This document shows, piece after piece, positions 1 to 8,159 of a stretch of 27,099 nucleotides of DNA (position 1 is the stretch's first letter; every line of letters begins with the position of its first letter). The position numbers and the translations under genes were made by a program. The stretch is from an uncultured Erysipelotrichaceae bacterium (lineage in GTDB: Bacteria > Bacillota_I > Bacilli_A > Erysipelotrichales > Erysipelotrichaceae). The stretch spans positions 1 to 27,099 of the forward strand of contig CAKUWO010000015.1 of the NCBI GenBank assembly GCA_934699415.1, read 5' to 3'. The notes below the pieces were generated by a model, which worked only from the letters and a program-made list of their open reading frames with translations, made no database searches and was not told where the DNA came from.

Positions 1-1
1 A

Positions 2-79
2 TATAGTCAAGAGCTGCAAAGGACGGCCGCTGTGGAGCTCGATGAAATTAAAGGAAAAAACTATGATGAATATTTTTGA
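2..79 (+). CDS. 3' end of an unidentified upstream gene (partial)
   Basis: The second reading frame is open from the left edge to a TGA at 77-79 and gives about 25 residues ending in KNYDEYF. It overlaps the region upstream of the SnoaL-like gene start at 126, as an upstream operon member would. The segment around 24-41 is more GC-rich than its surroundings. No domain can be recognised from such a short piece. It could be chance open frame; the lysine- and aspartate-rich end looks protein-like but proves nothing. Confidence 0.3.
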   Translation, partial: YSQELQRTAAVELDEIKGKNYDEYF

Positions 80-125
80 GAAAATTTTTGGTAATAGCCA
101 AGCAAATACAAAGGAGAAAAATACA

Positions 126-899
126 ATGACAAATATAGAGAAGGCTCTTGAATTAATTAATACTTTTGAAAATGGTGATAGCGAAAAGGCGACAAATTTA
201 CTTACAGAAGGATACATCCAACATAACCTTGCCTATGGCACAGGTCGTGATGCTTTTGTTGGATCGGTTAATTATCTTGCATCTGCTCCTGTAAAGACTA
301 CAGTAAATAATATCCGTGCTTTTAAAGATGGTGACAAGGTGTTCTTACAAACAATTTACAATTTTGCAGGTGCAGGCGAGCAAGTAACATTTGATATCTT
401 CCGTTTCGATGAAAATGGTAAGATTGCTGAACACTGGGATAATCTTGCAACAAAAGAGAAGCCTAACCCATCTGGTAGAACACAGGTTGACGGTACTATG
501 GAGCTAAAGGATATTGATAAGACTGAGGAGAATCGCAAATTAGTAAAGAATTTCCTTTACGATGTTATGCAGGGAAATCATCCTGAAAAGACCACTGATT
601 ATTTTGATGGTGATGCCTATATTCAGCATAACACAGGCATCGCTGATGGCTTATCAGGCTTAGGTGCAGCATTAGCTGCTTTAGCGAAGCAAGATATTCA
701 AATGATTTATACTACTGTTCATCAAGTGCTTGCACAAGGTAATTTCGTGTTAGCAGTTAGTGAGGGTACTTTCGGTGGTGTGCCTACTTCTTACTATGAT
801 TTATGGCGTGTTGAGGATGGCAAGATTGCTGAGCATTGGGATGTAATGGAAACTATTGCTGATAAATCTACTTGGCAAAATATAAACGGTAAGTTCTAA
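126..899 (+). CDS. Tandem SnoaL-like (NTF2-fold) domain protein
   Basis: About 257 residues made of two related halves. Each half carries a YIQHN motif early (predicted pocket residues of the SnoaL-like/NTF2 fold) and a GKIAEHWD motif near its end, so the protein is an internal duplication of a roughly 120-residue domain. SnoaL-like proteins bind small hydrophobic ligands or act as cyclases, isomerases or hydrolases; the substrate here cannot be read from the sequence. No signal peptide or membrane segment is seen. The frame opens at 42, but the ATG at 126 has an AAGGAG at 111-116 with a nine-base spacer, and the residues before it do not resemble the fold, so 126 is preferred. It lies 62 bp ahead of the FMN/ferredoxin gene, separated by a possible hairpin. 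Confidence 0.8.
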   Translation: MTNIEKALELINTFENGDSEKATNLLTEGYIQHNLAYGTGRDAFVGSVNYLASAPVKTTVNNIRAFKDGDKVFLQTIYNFAGAGEQVTFDIFRFDENGKIAEHWDNLATKEKPNPSGRTQVDGTMELKDIDKTEENRKLVKNFLYDVMQGNHPEKTTDYFDGDAYIQHNTGIADGLSGLGAALAALAKQDIQMIYTTVHQVLAQGNFVLAVSEGTFGGVPTSYYDLWRVEDGKIAEHWDVMETIADKSTWQNINGKF

Positions 900-910
900 T
901 AAAAAAGACG

Positions 911-945
911 AAGCTTCGCGAGTTTATCCTTGTGAAGCTTTATTT
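911..945 (+). terminator. Hairpin after the SnoaL-like gene, weak terminator
   Basis: AAGCTTC at 911-917 pairs with GAAGCTT at 934-940, extended by G-U/C-G pairs to about 10 bp with a 10-base loop. It is followed by TATTTAT rather than a clean T-run, so it may be a leaky terminator or an mRNA-stabilising hairpin inside an operon. Confidence 0.45.
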
Positions 946-961
946 ATAATGGAGAAACAAA

Positions 962-1576
962 ATGAATTATTTGCGTTACTTAGAAAAAGAAATTCATTCT
1001 GTGGTTGCAGCGACTGTTGATAATAATGGACTTCCTGTTACTTGTGCGATTGACATAATGGATAGCGATGATAACGGCTTGTATTTTTTAACCTCAAAAG
1101 GGAAAAGGTTGTATGCACGTTTAAAGAAAAATGAATATGTTGCACTAACAGGAATGAAGGGTGAGGATACTTTGTCTTGTGTGACAATATCATTACGAGG
1201 AAGGGTAAAAGAGCTTGAAAATGCTCGCTTGCCTTTGCTATTTGAGAAAAATCCATACATGTGGGAGATTTATCCCACCCGTGAATCGCAAAAGGCACTG
1301 ACAGTATTTCAAATTTATGAAGGTAGTGGCGAATGGTTTGATCTTTCTAAACAGCCCATTGAGCGTACTTCTTTTGTGATGGTCAACAAACAAGAAGAAG
1401 AAAAAACTTACGAAATTACAAATAAATGTAGTGGATGCAAGGTCTGCCAAACTGTATGTCCGCAAGACTGTATTGATTTTTCGAGAGTGCCTGCTGTAAT
1501 AAGAGAGAAAAATTGCTTGCATTGTGGCAACTGTTTTATGGTCTGTCCGAAGGAAGCTATTATACATAGAGGTTAA
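962..1576 (+). CDS. FMN-binding split-barrel (PPOX-like) / 2[4Fe-4S] ferredoxin fusion
   Basis: 204 residues. The N-terminal ~140 residues look like the pyridoxamine-5'-phosphate-oxidase-like split barrel (HSVVAATVDNNGLPVTCAID start, YFLTSKGKRLYARLK, then VTISLRGRV), a fold that binds FMN or related cofactors. The C-terminal ~50 residues are a bacterial ferredoxin with two CxxCxxCxxxC clusters: C156, C159, C162, C166 and C185, C188, C191, C195. The protein therefore probably passes electrons between iron-sulfur clusters and a flavin in the cytoplasm. The start has GGAG at 951-954. The stop is only 4 bp before the macrodomain gene, so the two are almost certainly cotranscribed. The physiological redox partner is unknown. 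Confidence 0.88.
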   Translation: MNYLRYLEKEIHSVVAATVDNNGLPVTCAIDIMDSDDNGLYFLTSKGKRLYARLKKNEYVALTGMKGEDTLSCVTISLRGRVKELENARLPLLFEKNPYMWEIYPTRESQKALTVFQIYEGSGEWFDLSKQPIERTSFVMVNKQEEEKTYEITNKCSGCKVCQTVCPQDCIDFSRVPAVIREKNCLHCGNCFMVCPKEAIIHRG

Positions 1577-1580
1577 AAAG

Positions 1581-2360
1581 ATGACACAAAATGAAAGAAG
1601 ATTATATTTAATAGCGGCTCTTCTTAAAGAACAGCCACAGTTTTCTAAAATTGAAATTCCACGTAATGAGAAGGAGCAGAAAGTATTGCTTCGTTCACTT
1701 TTTAATATACGTATGCCTAAGCCAGTAACAGAAGAATTTTTGATGGTGCAAAATGCCTATTTGAAAGAAGAAATAAGAAGAAAAGGAATTACAGCTCTTT
1801 CTGATTTAGAACCCGTTTCAAAGGAGATATACCTTTGGCGTGGAGATATTACAACATTAAAATGTGATGCTATTGTCAATGCAGCAAATAGTGAAATGCT
1901 TGGCTGTTTTTGTCCAAATCATGGCTGTATTGATAATGCCATTCATACTTTTGCAGGAGTACAACTTCGTTTAGCTTGTAGAGATTTAATGAAGCGACAA
2001 GGTCATGAAGAAGAAATAGGTAAGGCCAAGATTACATCGGCTTATATTTTACCGAGTCGTTATGTACTCCATACAGTTGGTCCTATTGTTTATGGTGACC
2101 TTACTAAAAAAGATAAGGACTTGCTTGCTTCTTGTTATCGATCTTGTTTGGAATTAGCGGAAAGAAATGGGCTTAAAAGTATTGCATTTTGTTGTATTTC
2201 GACAGGAGAATTTCATTTCCCTAATGATAAAGCAGCGCAGATTGCAGTTGAAACGGTAAAACGATATAAGGAAGAAACACAGAGTAAAATAGAGGTGATT
2301 TTTAATGTTTTTAAGGAACTTGATTACAACATCTACAAAAGACTACTCAAAGCAAATTGA
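1581..2360 (+). CDS. Zinc-dependent macrodomain protein-ADP-ribose hydrolase
   Basis: 259 residues. An N-terminal helical segment (1-80) is followed by a macrodomain: LWRGDIT (85-91), AIVNAAN (97-103), GCF.P.H.CIDNAIH (108-122) and the phosphate-loop CISTGEFHFP (205-214). C109, H114 and C116 match the Cys-His-Cys zinc site of the SirTM-linked macrodomains (described by Rack and colleagues in Staphylococcus and Streptococcus), which remove ADP-ribose placed on proteins by SirTM. The ATG at 1581 is preceded by AGAGG at 1568-1572; an upstream in-frame start at 1524 lies inside the ferredoxin gene and has no ribosome site. The gene overlaps the sirtuin gene by 56 bp. Family assignment is firm; the target protein is not visible here. 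Confidence 0.92.
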   Translation: MTQNERRLYLIAALLKEQPQFSKIEIPRNEKEQKVLLRSLFNIRMPKPVTEEFLMVQNAYLKEEIRRKGITALSDLEPVSKEIYLWRGDITTLKCDAIVNAANSEMLGCFCPNHGCIDNAIHTFAGVQLRLACRDLMKRQGHEEEIGKAKITSAYILPSRYVLHTVGPIVYGDLTKKDKDLLASCYRSCLELAERNGLKSIAFCCISTGEFHFPNDKAAQIAVETVKRYKEETQSKIEVIFNVFKELDYNIYKRLLKAN

Positions 2361-3174
2361 TAAACTTAAAAAAGAAATAGAGAATGCGAATGCTATTGTG
2401 ATTGGTGCGGGTGCAGGAATGTCAGCGTCGGCAGGTTTTTCCTACGATGGCGAACGATTTGAAAAATACTTTTCTGATTTTCATAAGAAGTATGGAATTT
2501 TAGATATGTATTCGGGTGGTTTCTATCCGTATGAAACACTTGAAGAATATTGGGCGTGGTGGTCAAGACATATTTGGATTAATCGTTATGATGTAAGGGT
2601 AGGCAAGCCTTATATAGATTTGTTGAACATCATAAAAAATAAGAATTACTTTGTGCTGACTACAAATGTAGATCATCAGTTTCAGCTTGCTGGTTTTGAT
2701 AAGAAACGCTTATTCTATACACAAGGTGATTATGGTTTGTGGCAATGTTCTAAAGCCTGTCATAATAAAACCTATGATAATGAAGATATCGTGCACAAAA
2801 TGGTATTGGAACAAAAGGATATGAAAATTCCCACACATCTGGTACCGAAATGTCCTGTTTGTGGAGCACCTATGACGATGAATTTAAGATGCGATAACTT
2901 CTTTGTACAAGACAAAGGGTGGTACGCTTCTTCAAAGCGTTATGAAGATTTTATTAAACGACATAAAAATATGCATGTTTTGTTTTTGGAACTTGGTGTA
3001 GGTGCAAATACACCGGTTATTATCAAATATCCTTTTTGGCAGATGACGGCTAAAAATCCAAAAGCTATTTATGCTTGTATTAATTATGGTGAGGCGGTAG
3101 TGCCAAAGGAAATTGCTAAACAATCTATTTGTATTAATAAGGATATTTCTAAGGTGTTGGAAGATTTATCATAA
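2305..3174 (+). CDS. SirTM-type (class M) sirtuin, protein ADP-ribosyltransferase
   Basis: 289 residues. The NAD site is GAGAGMSASAGF (34-45) and TTNVDHQ (119-125). Two zinc pairs are visible: C148/C152 and C183/C186. The position of the usual catalytic His of deacetylating sirtuins reads TQGDYG, with Q140 in place of His; this substitution is the mark of SirTM proteins, which transfer ADP-ribose instead of deacetylating. Pairing with a zinc macrodomain is the known arrangement. The start at 2305 lies within the macrodomain gene and has a good AGAGGTGA at 2291-2298, so translation is probably coupled. In the studied pathogens the acceptor is a lipoylated GcvH-L protein; neither GcvH-L nor LplA2 is in this window, so they may lie upstream, or the target differs. 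Confidence 0.92.
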   Translation: MFLRNLITTSTKDYSKQIDKLKKEIENANAIVIGAGAGMSASAGFSYDGERFEKYFSDFHKKYGILDMYSGGFYPYETLEEYWAWWSRHIWINRYDVRVGKPYIDLLNIIKNKNYFVLTTNVDHQFQLAGFDKKRLFYTQGDYGLWQCSKACHNKTYDNEDIVHKMVLEQKDMKIPTHLVPKCPVCGAPMTMNLRCDNFFVQDKGWYASSKRYEDFIKRHKNMHVLFLELGVGANTPVIIKYPFWQMTAKNPKAIYACINYGEAVVPKEIAKQSICINKDISKVLEDLS

Positions 3175-3179
3175 AGTGA

Positions 3180-3350
3180 TTACTTATTTCTAATTCTTAT
3201 GAAGTTACTATGTTCATTAGCTAAACTTAGTACTTCCTTTAAAATAAGAATTTCTTCCTTTGCTTGAGATAAACGCATAATAAAAGAGCTCTGTTTAATA
3301 TATAAATAAAACCGCATGAAATGCTCACCTTGAGGTGTACTAGTCTTCAT
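3180..3350 (-). CDS. Small hypothetical protein or gene remnant
   Basis: An open frame of 56 residues from ATG (3348-3350) to TAA (3180-3182), with a weak AAGG about nine bases before the start. The C-terminal half (RLSQAKEEILILKEVLSL) is predicted to be a charged amphipathic helix, possibly coiled coil. It lies 47 bp downstream of the broken AAA ATPase on the same strand and converges on the sirtuin gene. I do not recognise a family. Because the neighbourhood on this strand is decaying, this may be the tail of a lost gene rather than a functional peptide. Confidence 0.35.
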   Translation of the reverse strand: MKTSTPQGEHFMRFYLYIKQSSFIMRLSQAKEEILILKEVLSLANEHSNFIRIRNK

Positions 3351-3397
3351 CGATAAACCTTATATATTGCATGGAAGGGATTATTTATAGAAAGAGA

Positions 3398-4116
3398 TTA
3401 TCCTAATTCATTTTTTAATAATCTTCTTAATAAATCATCTTTATTATTAATAAACATCTTCGTTATTTGGTAAGAATCGGTTTCTTCATAAGTACAAGGA
3501 TGTATAGGCCCATTATCAAATGAATATATATCGGCATTGGGGATACATAATAAAATAGGGGAATGTGTAACAATGATAAATTGCGAACCATTTTTAGCAC
3601 ATTCAATAATTTCGATAAGTAAAGATAATTGTCTTTGGGGTGATAGCGCTGCTTCCGGTTCATCTAAAAGATATAGTCCGTTTGGAACAAAAGTGTTTCT
3701 AACTAATTCTAAGAAGCTTTCACCATGCGATTTTTCATGATATCTTTCTGATAATATGCCACTATATTCTTCTTCTTTTGAAGCTACATTGTAGAAACTT
3801 TCTGCCCTTAAAAAGTAACCCCATTTTTCTTTTCTATGTCCTCGTACAAGCCGTATGGCATTATAAAGCTCTGAATGAGTGTCATTAGTCGAAAAACGAT
3901 AGTTTTTAGAACCTCCTTCAGGATTAAAGCCAGCAGCTATTGCGATTGCTTCTAAAAGCGTTGATTTGCCACTACCATTTTCTCCGACGAAAAAGTAATT
4001 GGATTAGCTAACCACAATTCACTAATCTTTTTAATTGATTCAATTTCTTTTAAATAACTATCATCATCTATTTCATCCCAATTAATTCTAAGCCCATTAA
4101 TAAATAGATCGTTCAT
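3398..4116 (-). pseudogene. AAA ATPase (RecF/OLD-like, AAA_21 type), one-base frameshift before Walker A
   Basis: On the minus strand an ATG at 4116 with AAAGGATG upstream starts MNDLFINGLRINWDE and runs to LANPITF. The next codons need one extra T in the run near 3990-3994 (five T present) to continue into VGENGSGKSTLLEAIA, the Walker A P-loop. After that the frame is uninterrupted: a signature/D-loop region, Walker B YLLDEPEAALSP, the switch FIIVTHSPIL, and a TAA at 3398-3400. The span is 719 bases; one added base gives exactly 240 codons, a normal size for this predicted-ATPase family (COG3910-like). All catalytic motifs are otherwise intact. It is either a very recent pseudogene or a homopolymer consensus error. 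Such ATPases often occur alone; the role is unknown. Confidence 0.82.
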
Positions 4117-4134
4117 AATATGCATCCTTTTATA

Positions 4135-4541
4135 TATAGATGATAAGGTATTCTTTATTTATATAATACCAATAAATCAAATAGATATTATCTAGTACTT
4201 TAATTGATTCATCTAATTTATCAGGATACCTATATCTTAATTTATCTAGCTAATTCTTTTTTAATATTTCTAAGATGCCATTCGTATTTTTGCATCTTCT
4301 ATTTTTTCAATAAGATTATATATTAATATGCCTTTATTTTAATATGCCATCGCTTAAAGGTTATCAACTAGAGCTTTTAAAAATGATGACATAAAAATAG
4401 ATAAACTATTCATACTTGTTTTTATCCATAATACATAAAAACATCGTCTAATGTTCAAGTTCATAATTTTTTTAAAAAACAGAACCTTTTATATATTTAT
4501 GTGTGAAATGACAATATCACTCGTTTTTCTTCTTGTGTCAT
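4135..4541 (-). pseudogene. Heavily decayed gene remnant
   Basis: Reading the minus strand from an ATG at 4541 gives MTQEEKRVILSFH, then a stop. Further protein-like stretches follow in shifted frames: one with KTSMNSLSIFMSS and KALVDNL, one with LIEKIEDAKIRM in the same frame after two stops, and one with RYRYPDKLDES and DNIYLIYWYYINKEY running up to just before the ATPase start. Several stops and at least two frameshifts separate them. I cannot name a family. The order and strand suggest it was once the gene upstream of the ATPase. Confidence 0.35.
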
Positions 4542-4997
4542 TGGATTTAAGTAATATATTAATCTTTATAATTTAATAAAATTTGTTGGTATTTTTAGAA
4601 ATTAATATAGAAATTTTAAACATGAACAAAATGTTTAAAACAAATAAAAAGGAATAAATTATAGATAAAACTAAAATTATATTAAAAAAAGAATTGTAAA
4701 AAAATTTACACTTTTTTAAATATGTAAACACTATTGTCTCATGTCTATATTTTTAGCGGAAAAATAAAAAGCAATTTTTTGGATTATTGTCAATTTATGT
4801 TATATCTATTTCAAAGTTTATGTGCTACAATGAGTTCGTGATGCATTTAGCTAGATTCATCTTTAATTAAAATAGATAAAAAATAATATTATCTTTTTTA
4901 ATTATGCCTTTTTAGACACAGAAGAATGTGTTTTGCTTAAAAGTAGGCGAAGATTGTTTTACTGAATTAAATAATAATAATAGAAAGAAGTCATAAA
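4542..4997 (+). other. AT-rich intergenic region with leader of the peptidase gene
   Basis: No convincing coding frame is seen on either strand in these 456 bases. The right half holds the promoter-like extended -10 at 4823-4831 and a leader of about 160 bases. In the leader, AGATAA (4874-4879) and TTATCT (4889-4894) can pair and are followed by a T-run, and ACACA (4916-4920) can pair with TGTGT (4927-4931). These are short AT-rich helices and may be nothing. Confidence 0.4.
4823..4831 (+). promoter_or_regulatory. Extended -10 promoter element for the Xaa-Pro peptidase gene
   Basis: TG-C-TACAAT matches an extended -10 element (TGnTATAAT). No good -35 is seen at 17 bp. It would start a transcript near 4838 with a leader of about 160 bases. 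The same TGnTANAAT form recurs ahead of cas9, the small RNA at 19733 and the methyltransferase at 21614, which supports it as this organism's promoter style. Confidence 0.45.
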
Positions 4998-7475
4998 ATG
5001 AAAGTAATGAAAATCGTTCTTTCACTTGTGCTTGCTATATCATTAGTAGGTTGTTCAGGTGAAGGAAAAAATGTTGCTGTTACTGGAAGTTATGTAGCTG
5101 AAAAACTTGGTATTAAAGTAGAGGATGATAAAGCTGCTATTTCTAACCAAGAAGCTATCAAAGCTTTATTAGAGTGGACTGGGTTAAGCGAAGAAGCTTT
5201 AGGCGACTATCCAAATGATTACAATGCATTTGCAAAAAGTTTAGGTTTATTATCAGAAGATATTGATCTTGATGCTCAAATTATGAGTAAAGATTTCAAC
5301 TCTATGATGGATGTTGTATCTCAAGTTAAGAAAGCTGTTTCAAGCGATAAACTTGAACCATTATTTATCAATGGTATGGCTCAGCCAATTTTCCCTTATA
5401 CTAAGGGTACTGTAAAAGGCTATACTAACGAAAATAGTGATGTATTACGTTATAGCGTATATGTAGAAACTGACTATGATACAGACGGCGATGGTAAATT
5501 AGATTTAGTCAAAGCTGTTGTTCAATTACCTAAGTCAGCTGCTGAAGGTGACTATAAAGCTGCTACTATTTATGAAGCTCGTCCATATATTTCTGGATGC
5601 TCAAGTGGCGAATCAATCGATAGTTTACCAGGTGCAGGTGTTGGATTTGACATGGAATCTTTACATGCTCAACCAGCAGCTCGTACACCAGAAGGCGAAA
5701 TGACAACTCTTGAAGTTGCAGCAAAAGCAACTCAGGATGAATGGTTCTATTTCAGCCCATATGAAGGCATTACTGACTATGAAGATATCGATTGGTATGA
5801 TTACTTCTTAGCTCGTGGATATGCAGTTGTATTATCAGCTGGTATTGGTACTAACGGTTCTGAAGGTTTCGAAACTTGCGGTAGTGATGTTGAAATTGAT
5901 GCATTCGCTGCAATTATTGAATGGTTAACAGGTGACCGCGTAGCTTATACCGATAAAGAAAACAATATCGAAGTTAAAGCTGATTGGTCAAATGGTAGTG
6001 TTGGTATGACTGGACGCTCTTATGCTGGTACTACTCAATTTGGTTTAGCTGCAACAGGTGTTGAAGGCTTAAAGACTATCGTTCCAGTTTCTGGTATTGC
6101 TAGCTGGTATGATTACTATAACTGCCAAGGCGTAAATATTGGTAATGATGAGCAGATTGCTGGTTTAGCTATGTATTGCGCTGGACGTTATATCGATAAA
6201 GAAGATTGGGCAACTATCGAAGAAAGCTATGGTGCTTATTTACATCAATTAGCTGAAGATATGTTCGCTAATGGCAACGATTATAATGATCTCGCTTGGT
6301 CTGAGCGTGATTATACATTAGGTAATAACTTCAAATGCAGTGCTTTAATCGTACAAGGCTTAAATGACTATAACGTACGTACTAAACAAGCTGAAATGAT
6401 GTATGATTCATTCAAAAAAGCTGGTTTAGAAGTTAAGATGTTAATGCATCAGGGTGATCATATCACTCCAACTCATCAAGATACTCACGGACCATTACCT
6501 GAAGATGATGGTGAATTAGTAATTACTAAAGATATGTGGATTGCTCAAGTAGGTTGGATGGAACCTGGAAATTATACAATCTTTGATGATGTTTCAGGAT
6601 TCTCAATCCCTATTGCAGGTCATAGTTATGATGATCTCTTGAATGCTTGGTATTCTCATTACTTATATGGCATTAACAATGATATTGAAAAGAAATTACC
6701 AGAAGCTTTAGTTCAAAGCAACCATGACGAAAACGAATGGATTTCTTATAATTCATACAAGAGTAAAAACAAGGCTGAAATTACAGTTTCAGGTGAAGAA
6801 GAAGTAACAATCAACGCTGATTATGCTGCTGCAGGTTTAGATGAAAATATGGGACATGACGAATTTGTATCTAAAGTTCCTTCTACTGCAAATGCTATTT
6901 TCCAAGCTGAAGTTAAAAATGATTTAACAATTAAGGGCACAGTTGAAGTAGACTTCAGTGCTGCTCTTGCACATGCAACAGAAGGCGCAAATAATAACAT
7001 CATTATTAATGCTTTACTTGTTGATTTAGATGATGAACCATTCACTTTATTCGACAAACCTGGATATCATGTTGATACTTACGTTGTCGAAGGTGGCGAA
7101 GGCAACCATTGGATGGGTTCTGGTGTAACTAAGATGGATATCAAGAACTTTGCACCAATGCAGCGTGACTATAAAGTCATCGCTGAAGGTTGGGCAGATC
7201 TTGCTAACCCAGCATCTGGATTCGCTTCTGCAACTTCTGCAGAATCAATCGTTCCAGTTGTAGGTGAATATCATGATTACACAATGTTCTTACAACCTAA
7301 CGTATATCAAGTACCTGCAGGTCACAGATTAGCAATCGTTATTACTGCTTATGACCCAGATACATATACACCAGCAGATACAGATTACAGTTTCACTGTT
7401 AAGACTGGATCAGTTAAGGCTATCCTTCCAGTTGATACAAGTAATGTTTCATTAGAAGCTGCTTTAGTTAAATAA
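4998..7475 (+). CDS. Xaa-Pro dipeptidyl-peptidase (S15 / CocE-NonD family) lipoprotein
   Basis: 825 residues. A lipoprotein signal is plain: a charged start, a hydrophobic core and the lipobox L16-V-G-C19, so the enzyme is predicted to sit on the outer face of the membrane. The alpha/beta-hydrolase core has the nucleophile motif G339-R-S341-Y-A-G344, the acid D457 in GLNDYN and the histidine H488 in HQGDHITP, the Ser-Asp-His order of S15 peptidases. The C-terminal third is the jelly-roll domain of PepX-like enzymes. It should release X-Pro dipeptides from proline-rich peptides (casein, gliadin or host peptides). The long N-terminal part (about 20-120) resembles the PepX N domain only loosely. 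Codon use is strongly biased (GCT, GGT, GAA), suggesting high expression. It is monocistronic, with its own terminator. Confidence 0.9.
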   Translation: MKVMKIVLSLVLAISLVGCSGEGKNVAVTGSYVAEKLGIKVEDDKAAISNQEAIKALLEWTGLSEEALGDYPNDYNAFAKSLGLLSEDIDLDAQIMSKDFNSMMDVVSQVKKAVSSDKLEPLFINGMAQPIFPYTKGTVKGYTNENSDVLRYSVYVETDYDTDGDGKLDLVKAVVQLPKSAAEGDYKAATIYEARPYISGCSSGESIDSLPGAGVGFDMESLHAQPAARTPEGEMTTLEVAAKATQDEWFYFSPYEGITDYEDIDWYDYFLARGYAVVLSAGIGTNGSEGFETCGSDVEIDAFAAIIEWLTGDRVAYTDKENNIEVKADWSNGSVGMTGRSYAGTTQFGLAATGVEGLKTIVPVSGIASWYDYYNCQGVNIGNDEQIAGLAMYCAGRYIDKEDWATIEESYGAYLHQLAEDMFANGNDYNDLAWSERDYTLGNNFKCSALIVQGLNDYNVRTKQAEMMYDSFKKAGLEVKMLMHQGDHITPTHQDTHGPLPEDDGELVITKDMWIAQVGWMEPGNYTIFDDVSGFSIPIAGHSYDDLLNAWYSHYLYGINNDIEKKLPEALVQSNHDENEWISYNSYKSKNKAEITVSGEEEVTINADYAAAGLDENMGHDEFVSKVPSTANAIFQAEVKNDLTIKGTVEVDFSAALAHATEGANNNIIINALLVDLDDEPFTLFDKPGYHVDTYVVEGGEGNHWMGSGVTKMDIKNFAPMQRDYKVIAEGWADLANPASGFASATSAESIVPVVGEYHDYTMFLQPNVYQVPAGHRLAIVITAYDPDTYTPADTDYSFTVKTGSVKAILPVDTSNVSLEAALVK

Positions 7476-7494
7476 TTTGTTGGAATAAGCAATT

Positions 7495-7523
7495 AAGCAC
7501 ATCGAGTTTTCGATGTGCTTTTT
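7495..7523 (+). terminator. Rho-independent terminator of the Xaa-Pro peptidase gene
   Basis: AAGCACATCGA (7495-7505) pairs perfectly with TCGATGTGCTT (7510-7520) around a GTTT loop, followed by a T-run. It starts 20 bases after the stop codon. Confidence 0.95.
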
Positions 7524-7690
7524 GTATATTTATTAAGAGTAAAGATAAAATTAGATATATTGTCAAAATATTTACAATAAAGTGTACTTAAGCTTTTTAT
7601 CAATAATCTAATTAGTTGATAATTAAAGCAAAGTAATGTAATTTGTTAGATAATAATATAGATGGTTTAAAAATTATTCGGAGAATTAAT

Positions 7691-8149
7691 ATGCAAATAA
7701 GAATAGAACTATATACCAAAGAAAGAATAGAAGATGTCTTGGCTTTTGAAAATGAACTTAGAAAGCAAGAAGATTTTTGGGGCTGGGAAATTGATGAGGC
7801 TTATAAAGAATCGGTTTTTCAAAGCTTTAACAATCCAATCTTTCAAACAAGCATTAGTTATCTAGCTTTTGTTGATAATAAGGTTGTTGGTCGCATAGAT
7901 TCTAGCTTAATTCCTAGTCATTTTGATGGTTCTATAAAAGCATATTTAGATTGGATTTGTGTTTTAAAAAGCTATCGCCATAACGGTATAGCACAGTCTT
8001 TAATGGAACATCTTAGAAAATCTTTAAAGGAACAATATAACGTAAATGTCTTAGTCGGCCTTATTGCAAGTAATAAAGATGCACAAAGTTTCTATCGGAA
8101 TTTACCCAATTCGTTAATTAGGGATGAAGGAATTTGGATTGATTTGTAA
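7691..8149 (+). CDS. GNAT-family N-acetyltransferase
   Basis: 152 residues with the GNAT fold pattern: an N-terminal helix pair, strand FVDNKVVGRID, the core strand AYLDWICVLKSYR and the acetyl-CoA pyrophosphate loop RHNGIAQ (the Q/RxxGxG/A motif) followed by helix SLMEHLRKSL, then a terminal DAQSFYRNLP segment. A longer in-frame reading from a TTG at 7643 lacks a ribosome site; the ATG at 7691 has GGAGA at 7680-7684 and is preferred. It is followed after 10 bp by a second GNAT gene, with which it is probably cotranscribed. The acceptor substrate cannot be predicted. Confidence 0.85.
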   Translation: MQIRIELYTKERIEDVLAFENELRKQEDFWGWEIDEAYKESVFQSFNNPIFQTSISYLAFVDNKVVGRIDSSLIPSHFDGSIKAYLDWICVLKSYRHNGIAQSLMEHLRKSLKEQYNVNVLVGLIASNKDAQSFYRNLPNSLIRDEGIWIDL

Positions 8150-8159
8150 ATGTTTGATT

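Noticed and set aside
42..125. Upstream start of the SnoaL-like protein
   Set aside because: The added 28 residues do not resemble the fold, and the best ribosome site precedes ATG 126.
1524..1580. Upstream start of the macrodomain protein
   Set aside because: It lies within the ferredoxin coding region with no ribosome site; ATG 1581 has AGAGG.
6821..7057. Minus-strand frame inside the Xaa-Pro peptidase gene
   Set aside because: It is a shadow of the highly biased codons of the peptidase; no ribosome site or domain is seen.
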